Positions 1-5,440 of a stretch of 5,597 nucleotides of DNA are shown one piece after another. The stretch comes from CAIXMG01 sp964550225 (GTDB lineage Bacteria > Patescibacteriota > Minisyncoccia > Phycocordibacterales > UBA1006): the NCBI GenBank assembly GCA_964550225.1, contig CAZJXT010000035.1, positions 1-5,597 on the forward strand, given 5' to 3'. The position numbers and the translations under genes were made by a program. Under the pieces are notes generated by a model. That model made no database searches, was not told the DNA's origin, and saw only the letters and a list, made by a program, of their open reading frames with translations. Position 1 is the first letter of the stretch. Every line of letters starts with the position of its first letter.

Positions 1-419
1 AATCGTCGTGCTGATTGTAATTTATTTTCCGTATCAGAAAGCTCTCGCTGGAGTTTAAGGAAATTAGTATTTGCTTTCAAGTCAGGATAATTTTCAGACA
101 AAGCAAAAATTGATTTCAAGGTTCCAGAAAGTGCATTTTCTGCAGCAGCGTGATCAGGGTTTGCGCCTGCCATTGATTGCATAGCACTGTTTCGTGCAGC
201 GATAACTTTTTCAAGAGTTCCTGATTCGTGGGCAGCATAGCCTTTTACGGTGTTTACCAAGTTAGGAATCAAGTCATAACGACGTTTTAGTTGTACCTCA
301 ATATCAGCCCAGGCTTCGGCAGCTCGGTTTTTAAAAGTAATAAATCGGTTATAGACACCAATAACCCAAATGATGAGTATTGCAAGTATTGCAATAGGGA
401 TCCAAATAAATAACATCAT
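1..419 (-). CDS. lemA: LemA family protein, 3'-truncated by window edge
   Basis: The first 139 residues of a LemA-family protein are visible; family members are usually about 185 residues, so roughly a quarter lies beyond the left edge. Residues 3-22 form one hydrophobic N-terminal membrane segment, followed by the family signature: VYNRFITFKNR (22-32), EAWADIEVQLKRRYDLIPNL (35-54), VNTVKGYAAHE (55-65) and an Ala-rich helical stretch near 73-100. LemA proteins are membrane-anchored helical bundles facing the periplasm or extracellular side; their molecular role is poorly defined. The start is the first of two tandem ATG codons (419-417 and 416-414); either could be used. No Shine-Dalgarno sequence is seen upstream. 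The gene has its own extended -10 promoter directly after the secF terminator, so it is probably a separate transcription unit. Family assignment is firm; function is not. Confidence 0.93.
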   Translation of the reverse strand, partial: MMLFIWIPIAILAILIIWVIGVYNRFITFKNRAAEAWADIEVQLKRRYDLIPNLVNTVKGYAAHESGTLEKVIAARNSAMQSMAGANPDHAAAENALSGTLKSIFALSENYPDLKANTNFLKLQRELSDTENKLQSARR

Positions 420-454
420 AGAAATAGTTTGTTTAAATTAGAAGTAACTCTTTT

Positions 455-463
455 ATTATAGCA
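455..463 (-). promoter_or_regulatory. Extended -10 promoter of lemA
   Basis: On the minus strand the sequence reads TGCTATAAT, a perfect -10 hexamer (460-455) preceded by the TGn extension. No convincing -35 hexamer lies 16-18 nt upstream, where the sequence is instead the stem and loop of the preceding terminator, so recognition probably rests on the extended -10. The predicted start of transcription is near 448, giving a leader of about 29 nt without a clear ribosome binding site. The same nine-base pattern occurs ahead of rodA and, with one change, ahead of the unknown gene. Confidence 0.7.
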
Positions 464-466
464 TAC

Positions 467-488
467 AAAAAAGCCACTAGGCTTTTTT
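467..488 (-). terminator. Intrinsic terminator of the rodA-secF operon
   Basis: A perfect 9-bp inverted repeat (467-475 pairs with 480-488) encloses a 4-nt loop. On the minus strand it reads AAAAAAGCC, loop TAGT, GGCTTTTTT, so the 3' arm supplies a six-U tract. The stem has only three G-C pairs, so it may be a modest terminator. The hairpin overlaps the end of secF: the 5' arm encodes its last Lys-Lys-Ala and the loop carries the TAG stop codon. It ends only a few bases before the lemA promoter. The A/T-rich arms make it symmetric, but no convergent gene in the window would use it in the other direction. Confidence 0.75.
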
Positions 489-1364
489 CATTTTCCAATT
501 ATTCCACACCACAAGGAGTGGTGATGCCAAGAAAATACTTGAATACGTTCCGAAGAACATCCCTAGAAACATCGAAATTGAAAGGGTTTTTGTAGTTTCT
601 GGCCCCCAAACATACAATGCTCCAAGTGCAATCAACACCGTAACCGATGTCATGAGTGATCGAACAAATGTTTGATTTATTGATTTCCCAACGGTATGAG
701 CAAAATCTTCTTTATGGTGTTTTATTTCGTTCATGTGTAAATTTTCTCGAATACGATCGAATACTACAATCGTGTCATTAATCGATACTCCGAGAATCGT
801 CAGAATCCCTACAACGAACAACGTATCTACCTGCATGCCGGTGAGCGCAAAGAATCCTGCAGGAATCAAAACATCATGCACCAACACCACAATCGCAATA
901 ATTCCATACACCCATGATGAAATAGGTTTTGAAACTCCACGAAATGCAAATGCAATAAATAGAATAATTGCGATTGAAACAATGATCACTGAGGTGAGCG
1001 CTTTTGATCGCAACTCTTTCCCTACTGACGGCCCGATTGTGTTAAATCGTTTTTCTGTTGCTGTATTTCCATCAACCGTTAATGCTTGTAGTAATGCATC
1101 TTTTTGTGCTTGATCAATAACTTCGGTACGAATCATAAAACCATTCGTTCCAATTTCTTGAATTTGCGCATCAGGACGTACTGGTAATACATACCCTTTT
1201 ACAAGACTGATATTTGGACGATTCTCATAGGCGACTTCGAGAACTGAACCCCCTGTAAAATCAACTCCCCAATTAAATCCTCGAGAAACTACGAGCCCAA
1301 TTGCTGACCCTACTAGGATAACTGCAATCGCAAAAAATATTTTTTTGTATTTAATGATAAACAT
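477..1364 (-). CDS. secF: Protein translocase subunit SecF
   Basis: SecF pairs with SecD in the cytoplasmic membrane and uses the proton-motive force to help the SecYEG translocon pull proteins outward. At 295 residues it has normal SecF length. Visible parts are TM1 (about 8-27), the DFTGGS motif (35-40) starting the extracytoplasmic domain, then TM2-TM6 from about 122 to 287. The TM4 motif GVSINDTIVVFDRIREN (192-208) and the RSLMTSVT segment (235-242) are intact. D197 and R235 align with E. coli SecF D213 and R247, implicated in proton movement, so the protein should be functional. The loop between them is four residues longer than in E. coli. The ATG lies 5 nt after the secD stop, with no Shine-Dalgarno sequence. 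The stop is TAG inside the terminator loop. Confidence 0.97.
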   Translation of the reverse strand: MFIIKYKKIFFAIAVILVGSAIGLVVSRGFNWGVDFTGGSVLEVAYENRPNISLVKGYVLPVRPDAQIQEIGTNGFMIRTEVIDQAQKDALLQALTVDGNTATEKRFNTIGPSVGKELRSKALTSVIIVSIAIILFIAFAFRGVSKPISSWVYGIIAIVVLVHDVLIPAGFFALTGMQVDTLFVVGILTILGVSINDTIVVFDRIRENLHMNEIKHHKEDFAHTVGKSINQTFVRSLMTSVTVLIALGALYVWGPETTKTLSISMFLGMFFGTYSSIFLASPLLVVWNNWKMKKA

Positions 1365-1369
1365 ATTAT

Positions 1370-2641
1370 TTATTTACTGATTCCACTTGAGAATAAAAAC
1401 TTTTTAATTCGACCTGATTCTGATCCAGAAACAGCATAGAGAAATGCGCGAGAAAGTGTGATCGCTGTAACCATAGAAACAATCACCCCTAATCCGAATG
1501 TTACAGCGAACCCCTTAATTAATGTAGTTCCAAAATTATATAATACGATTGCTGAAATAATACTTGAAATATTTCCATCTCGAATTGATGTCCATGCACG
1601 ATCAAATCCATTTTTAATCGCATCTGCAAGAGATTTTCCTGAATGTAATTCTTCTTTCATTCGTTCAAATATAAGAATGTTTGCATCTACTGCCATACCT
1701 AACGAAATAATAAATCCTGCAATACCTGCTGAGGTAAGGGTTACTGGAATTAATTTAAAGAGTGCGAGCATGATAACAGCATATGCTGATAGACTCACTG
1801 TTGCGATCATTCCTGGAACGCGATACCAAATGACAAGGAGTACCGCAATAGCGATCAATCCAATGAGCCCCGCCATAATCCCCGCATGCATTGCATCAGC
1901 GCCGAGTGTTGGGCCAATCGTATCTGTTGAAATTAATTCAACGGGTACAGGCAATGCTCCTGAATTCAATCGCCCTACTAATGTTTTAGCTTCTACAGGA
2001 GTAAAAGTTCCTGTAATAACAGCCTGTCCTCCTGAAATTTTTTGATTTACATTTGGCGCTGAAATTACAGCACCATCCAAGAAAATCGCGAGTGGCTTAC
2101 CAATATTTTCTCCAGTAATTGTTTCAAAAAGTTTTGCTCCTTCTTCGTTGAACTGTAACCCAATAGTTGGAACATTTGTTTTTGGGTCAAATAATAAATT
2201 TGCTCGTGAGAGATAGCGACCTGTGAGTTCTGTTGCTGTAAACACATCACCTGATTCATTGACTGTTTTAAATTCAAGAAGAGGTGTTTGTCCGATCATT
2301 GCGATTGCTTGTTTCACATCAGTAATTCCTGGCAATTCAACAACAAGTCGCTGTTCACGAACACCAGAAAGATTCGCAATTTCTGTTGTAACATGGGGTT
2401 CTGAAACACCGAACAAGTTTACTCGTCGTTCAATAATATCTCGTAATGAATTCATTGCATCAGCAACATCAGCACTGGGTACTTTTGATACATCTGCACG
2501 ATATACAAGATATGAACCCCCAGAGAGATCTAGACCAAGCTTAAAAGGCCGATTTCCGGTTACTTGAGACCAATAAACAAAATATCCAATTCCAATCGCA
2601 ATAATTAATAATACAAATGCAATAATTCTTTTCTTGAGCAT
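1370..2641 (-). CDS. secD: Protein translocase subunit SecD
   Basis: SecD is the partner of SecF in Sec-dependent export. This 423-residue form is much shorter than E. coli SecD (about 615) but contains all family landmarks, as in many compact bacterial SecDs. TM1 spans about 6-24. GLDLSGGSYLVYRAD (36-50) opens the P1 region, which runs to about 248 and includes GLQFNEEGAKLF (161-172) and GRLNSGALPVPVELI (223-237). Five further membrane segments follow from about 251 to 402. The TM4 motif GMAVDANILIFERMKEEL (315-332) carries D319, equivalent to the essential E. coli D519 of the proton path. The ATG lies 12 nt after the PAP2 stop, and secF starts 5 nt after this stop, so transcription and probably translation are coupled. 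No yajC-like gene is in the window. Confidence 0.97.
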   Translation of the reverse strand: MLKKRIIAFVLLIIAIGIGYFVYWSQVTGNRPFKLGLDLSGGSYLVYRADVSKVPSADVADAMNSLRDIIERRVNLFGVSEPHVTTEIANLSGVREQRLVVELPGITDVKQAIAMIGQTPLLEFKTVNESGDVFTATELTGRYLSRANLLFDPKTNVPTIGLQFNEEGAKLFETITGENIGKPLAIFLDGAVISAPNVNQKISGGQAVITGTFTPVEAKTLVGRLNSGALPVPVELISTDTIGPTLGADAMHAGIMAGLIGLIAIAVLLVIWYRVPGMIATVSLSAYAVIMLALFKLIPVTLTSAGIAGFIISLGMAVDANILIFERMKEELHSGKSLADAIKNGFDRAWTSIRDGNISSIISAIVLYNFGTTLIKGFAVTFGLGVIVSMVTAITLSRAFLYAVSGSESGRIKKFLFSSGISK

Positions 2642-2653
2642 AATACCGTTATT

Positions 2654-3220
2654 TTACTGCTTTTTTGATAAAAAGATAGTTGACACTGACTTTAGGATAT
2701 ATCGATGTAAAACCCATGAAATAACCATTCCTAGCAAAGCGCCTGCCAGAACATCCAGCGGATAATGAACTCCAACTACCATACGAGAAATTGCAATGAG
2801 TATTGCAAACAAAAAGAATATTAAACCTGTACGTCTATCATAGAAATAGAGTATTGTTGCAAGAGCAAAAAATAATGTCGCATGTCCTGATGGAAAAGAT
2901 GAATAACTTGTTTCCAAAACAAGAGGAGAAACATCTGTATGTATAACAAAAGGACGAGGTGCGTGGACTATTATTTTAAGAATATAGGCAATAATATAAG
3001 CACCCAAAATACTAGTTGTTATAGTGATAACTATCCATATTTTTTCTAATATATTTTTTATTTTCCAATAAGGGTGTATTGATAACAAATATATTATGTA
3101 GCATGCTGCAAGACCTAATACTATTTTATCAAATGTATCTGTAATAAAAACAGTAATCCAATCAAAAAAATTAGACTTGTGAGAAAGATTATAAAAAAAG
3201 TAAAAAATTTGTATATTCAT
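2654..3220 (-). CDS. PAP2-family membrane phosphatase, probably undecaprenyl-diphosphate phosphatase
   Basis: This 188-residue membrane protein carries the complete PAP2 (type 2 phosphatidic acid phosphatase) active site: K82-x6-R89-P90, P110-S111-G112-H113, and S145-R146-x5-H152-x3-D156. H113 and H152 are the expected general acid and nucleophile. Hydrophobic segments lie near 33-47, 62-82, 115-126, 132-150 and 156-171. PAP2 enzymes remove phosphate from lipid phosphates or diphosphates at the outer membrane face. BcrC- and PgpB-type members recycle undecaprenyl diphosphate. The position 4 nt after rodA, whose product's reaction releases this carrier, favours that substrate, but phosphatidylglycerophosphate or phosphatidate cannot be excluded, so no symbol is given. 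The ATG has no Shine-Dalgarno sequence. Translation may be coupled to rodA. Confidence 0.92.
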   Translation of the reverse strand: MNIQIFYFFYNLSHKSNFFDWITVFITDTFDKIVLGLAACYIIYLLSIHPYWKIKNILEKIWIVITITTSILGAYIIAYILKIIVHAPRPFVIHTDVSPLVLETSYSSFPSGHATLFFALATILYFYDRRTGLIFFLFAILIAISRMVVGVHYPLDVLAGALLGMVISWVLHRYILKSVSTIFLSKKQ

Positions 3221-3224
3221 ATTA

Positions 3225-4346
3225 TTATAAACCTAGAAATTCATGTTTTGTATCATCACGATGAATCGATCGATTATACCCTCGCATACTCATAAGAATA
3301 CCCAGTGCTGCAAATTCAGTTATTAAATGCGATCCTCCATAAGACATAAACGGTAATGCAATTCCTGTCACCGGCATAATACCAATATTCATTCCCATGT
3401 TAATAATAATATGACTCATGAAAAAAATAACGACTCCTAATGCATAAAGAATTTCAAAATTTGAGGAACCATACATTCCTATTTGTAATATTCTCCAAAT
3501 AACACCCGCGAAACAAATAATTAATATCAAAGACCCTATAAACCCCCACTCTTCTGCAAATGCAGCAAAGATGAAGTCTGTTTTGTATTCAGGAAGGAAA
3601 TTAAGTCGTGATTGAGTTCCATACCCGACCCCTTTTCCTAGAAATTGTCCTGATCCTACCGCAATAACCGATTGATACACATTATATCCAGATCCTCGAA
3701 TATCATTCATAGGATTCACAAAGTTTACGATACGTGCTTTTTGATAAGGTTTAAATACAAACATCCACATTCCTGCAAATACTAAAGTTACAATCGCAAA
3801 AAATATTGCGAGATGTTTTTTTGAAATACCTGAAACCAACATTAATCCCAACCAAATAGCTCCAAATATCAAAGCTGATCCGAAATCTGGCTGTAAAAAA
3901 ACTAACAAGAAAGGCAATGCAACATATGCGCCCGATACAAAAATATGCTTAATATTTGCAATCTCTACATGTCGTCTAGAAAGATATTTTGCTAACACAA
4001 GAATGATCACGAGCTTCATTGGATCTGCTGGTTGCAATGAGAAACTTCCGAATGAAATCCATGACTGGGCGCCTTTTGCAACAGTTCCAATTGCAAACAC
4101 AGAAAGAAGTACCACCATCCCAAAACCAAACATCCATATTAATGTTCCTGTTTTTTTAAATACTTGAGCATCAATGCTTGCCAAGAAAAAAAATACACAA
4201 AAAGAAACCGCAATCCACAGAATTTGTTTAAAAAAATAAGAAGAATCTGATGAAAACGACGACATGGTAATTACCCCTGAAGTCAAAATAGGTACCAAAA
4301 AGCCGACGGTTATCCAATCTATATTTTTAATGGCACGAGAAAACAT
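3225..4346 (-). CDS. rodA: SEDS peptidoglycan polymerase RodA
   Basis: RodA is the SEDS-family glycosyltransferase that polymerises lipid II during cell elongation, normally with a class B penicillin-binding protein, which is not in this window. The 373-residue polytopic protein has typical RodA length. The motifs seen are LQPDFGSALIFGAIW (151-165), IAVGSGQFLGKG (228-239), GTQSRLNFLPEYKTDFIFA (243-261), AEEWGFIGS (264-272), and NIGIMPVTGIALPFMSYGGS (320-339). The GTQS...LPE..TDFIFA form is typical of RodA rather than FtsW. D257 lies where the catalytically important Asp of other RodAs is expected. The usual QPSE-x2-K motif is altered to QPADPMK (105-111), with Asp at 108 and K111 kept. The start is the ATG 7 nt past an extended -10, which predicts a leaderless message. 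It heads the rodA-PAP2-secD-secF operon. Confidence 0.94.
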   Translation of the reverse strand: MFSRAIKNIDWITVGFLVPILTSGVITMSSFSSDSSYFFKQILWIAVSFCVFFFLASIDAQVFKKTGTLIWMFGFGMVVLLSVFAIGTVAKGAQSWISFGSFSLQPADPMKLVIILVLAKYLSRRHVEIANIKHIFVSGAYVALPFLLVFLQPDFGSALIFGAIWLGLMLVSGISKKHLAIFFAIVTLVFAGMWMFVFKPYQKARIVNFVNPMNDIRGSGYNVYQSVIAVGSGQFLGKGVGYGTQSRLNFLPEYKTDFIFAAFAEEWGFIGSLILIICFAGVIWRILQIGMYGSSNFEILYALGVVIFFMSHIIINMGMNIGIMPVTGIALPFMSYGGSHLITEFAALGILMSMRGYNRSIHRDDTKHEFLGL

Positions 4347-4352
4347 GCTTTA

Positions 4353-4361
4353 ATTATAGCA
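4353..4361 (-). promoter_or_regulatory. Extended -10 promoter of rodA, predicted leaderless
   Basis: The minus strand reads TGCTATAAT, starting 2 nt after the stop codon of the upstream gene. The A of the rodA ATG (4346) is the seventh base after the -10 hexamer, where transcription normally starts, so the mRNA probably begins at or within a base or two of the start codon. No -35 hexamer is evident in the upstream coding sequence. There is no terminator between the two genes, so rodA may also be read from the upstream promoter. Confidence 0.7.
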
Positions 4362-4363
4362 CA

Positions 4364-5143
4364 TTACCTGTTCTCAAACGGATTGACGCGAGGAATGATT
4401 TCAACTCTGACAATAGGTGCTGAGAATTTTTGTGGCCATGTAAAAAATACTTTTTCTGTAGATTGTTGTGCAATAAAATCAAGCTGTGTCTTACTTGCTT
4501 GAACAACATTGCCATCAGCCCCATATAATAAAACAATAATTGGAACATTTATGTAATCAAATAATGTATTATTTATGATATCTACAGATAATTTAGGGGC
4601 TGTATCGAGATCCGAAAATACTGTATTTGTCGAAGTGAGTTGTGGCTTTTGAAACCGTTCGTCTACCTGTTTCCATTGTGGAACTGTTGTAAACTTTAAA
4701 AAAACATTTTTAGGAATTCTATTTCCTGTTTGAATTGGCGATTCAAATATTGCTGTTTTGTCATTGGGTCCAATAAATGTTGAACCTATAATTGGTTCAC
4801 TTGCTAAAATATTTTGATCATCGTATACACGAATCTCGTAATTTATTTTTTCAGTACCTGCAGAAATATTTTGATTTTCAATATATGAAACAACATTATA
4901 AACACCTTTAGTGATTTCAAATGCTCGTGACCATAATGAAACAATTGTTTTTGCATCGGTTGGACAAACTAACTGACAAGATCCTCCGCAGTCGATACCT
5001 CGTTCATTTTGATTTTGTTTACCATCAAAACAAGTTGGAGCAACTGCAATAAATGTTGTGTAAACAAAATATCCTATTATTGCAATGAATAGTATTCCCA
5101 TTATTGTAAAACATCCAATTTTTTTTCGAGTAGACCAATCCAT
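4364..5143 (-). CDS. Uncharacterised membrane-anchored exported protein with Cys-rich DGxxN/DCGGxC motif
   Basis: I do not recognise a named family. The 259-residue protein has a short basic N-terminus (R6, K7, K8), one hydrophobic segment at about 10-33, and then a region expected outside the membrane; it could be an anchor or an uncleaved signal. Directly after the membrane segment comes a compact motif at 38-60 with C38, D40-G41, N43, N45-E46, G49, D51-C52-G53-G54, C56 and C60. This suggests two disulfides, a metal site, or both. The remainder (about 82-255) looks like two related beta-rich domains. The second, with NNTLFDYINVPIIVLLYGAD (191-210), resembles FxLYD-type extracellular folds. 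Proteins with this Cys motif recur, to my recollection, among CPR hypothetical proteins. It lies between the rRNA operon and rodA, with its own promoter, and ends 17 nt before rodA. Confidence 0.85.
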   Translation of the reverse strand: MDWSTRKKIGCFTIMGILFIAIIGYFVYTTFIAVAPTCFDGKQNQNERGIDCGGSCQLVCPTDAKTIVSLWSRAFEITKGVYNVVSYIENQNISAGTEKINYEIRVYDDQNILASEPIIGSTFIGPNDKTAIFESPIQTGNRIPKNVFLKFTTVPQWKQVDERFQKPQLTSTNTVFSDLDTAPKLSVDIINNTLFDYINVPIIVLLYGADGNVVQASKTQLDFIAQQSTEKVFFTWPQKFSAPIVRVEIIPRVNPFENR

Positions 5144-5153
5144 AGTGATTATT

Positions 5154-5162
5154 ATTGTAGCA
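5154..5162 (-). promoter_or_regulatory. Extended -10 promoter of the uncharacterised gene
   Basis: The minus strand reads TGCTACAAT, one base different from the motif before rodA and lemA. The -10 hexamer lies at 5159-5154, 10 nt before the ATG at 5143, so the predicted leader is only about 4 nt, too short for a Shine-Dalgarno sequence. It begins just past the U-tract of the rRNA terminator. No -35 hexamer is apparent. An overlapping AATAAT three bases downstream is a weaker alternative -10. Confidence 0.6.
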
Positions 5163-5163
5163 T

Positions 5164-5197
5164 AAAAAATACCTTACTTGGTAGTAAGGTATTTTTT
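5164..5197 (-). terminator. Intrinsic terminator of the rRNA operon
   Basis: A perfect 14-bp inverted repeat (5164-5177 with 5184-5197) surrounds a 6-nt loop (5178-5183). On the minus strand the 3' arm is GTAAGGTATTTTTT, ending in six U residues. It lies about 50 nt past the predicted mature 5S 3' end and so closes the 23S-5S transcript before the next promoter. The arms are symmetric, with A-tracts and T-tracts on opposite sides, so it could act in both directions. Confidence 0.88.
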
Positions 5198-5248
5198 ATA
5201 AATCATTCTCAACTTCATGCATTCTGATTAAGATTATTTCAGTTCTCG

Positions 5249-5358
5249 GTTCTGGCGACACCTACTCTTCCTCCGAAGAAGTACCATCGGTGTAGCAGTG
5301 CTTAACGACTCTGTTCGAAATGGGAAGAGGTGTGACCACTGTACTAAATCACCAGAAC
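5249..5358 (-). rRNA. rrf: 5S ribosomal RNA
   Basis: The complete 5S rRNA is present as about 110 nt, shorter than the 117-120 nt of E. coli and Bacillus. Helix I pairs GTTCTGGTG at the 5' end (5358-5350) with CGCCAGAAC at the 3' end (5257-5249). The conserved TCCCATTTCGAACAGAG segment of loop C and the GATGGTA / GAGTAGG elements of loop E are clear. The helix beyond loop E is cut down to about four pairs capped by TTCG, which explains the short length. The gene follows the 23S in the usual order. The ends are inferred from helix I and may be off by one to three bases. Confidence 0.95.
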
Positions 5359-5403
5359 TGAGGATTGAAATGGGTTTTTGTATAAATAAAGGAATAGTAT
5401 TTT

Positions 5404-5430
5404 CACCTCACACAAAATGTGTTTACGGTG
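5404..5430 (-). other. Hairpin in the 23S-5S spacer
   Basis: The spacer of about 82 nt (5359-5440) holds no tRNA. It contains a stem of ACACA/TGTGT (5418-5422 with 5410-5414) around a 3-nt loop, extended across an internal loop by CACC/GGTG (5427-5430 with 5404-5407). It lacks a following U-tract, so it is not a normal terminator. A role in rRNA processing is plausible but is only inferred from its position. Confidence 0.45.
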
Positions 5431-5440
5431 CTTTTCAAAT

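Noticed and set aside
733..1113. A 126-codon plus-strand open frame opposite secF
   Set aside because: It is antisense to conserved secF transmembrane motifs, with no recognisable product, promoter or ribosome binding site.
1458..2045. A 195-codon open frame on the plus strand opposite secD
   Set aside because: It lies wholly antisense to the well-supported secD gene. Its translation shows no family motif, and its openness follows from the codon usage of secD.
2065..2277. A 70-codon minus-strand open frame inside secD in another frame
   Set aside because: It is fully contained in secD and has low-complexity Gln-rich content typical of a frame-shifted read. There is no initiation signal.
2223..2567. 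A 114-codon plus-strand open frame opposite the secD 5' region
   Set aside because: It is a mirror of the conserved SecD P1 domain with no independent evidence of coding.
3221..3229. A TATAAT hexamer just before the PAP2 start codon
   Set aside because: It ends only 3 nt before the ATG, too close to start transcription at or before the codon, and lacks the TGn extension. The gene is more simply co-transcribed with rodA.
4352..4366. A TAATG overlap at the end of the unknown gene, giving a four-codon mini-ORF (ATG TGC TAT AAT TAA)
   Set aside because: These bases are better explained as the extended -10 promoter of rodA. A four-codon leader has no supporting signal.
4354..4548. A 64-codon minus-strand open frame inside the unknown gene
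   Set aside because: It overlaps the C-terminal coding region of the larger frame and has no start signal or recognisable motif.
5359..5440. A tRNA gene in the 23S-5S spacer
   Set aside because: There is no cloverleaf, no TTCRA T-loop motif and no acceptor-stem pairing; the spacer holds only a small hairpin.
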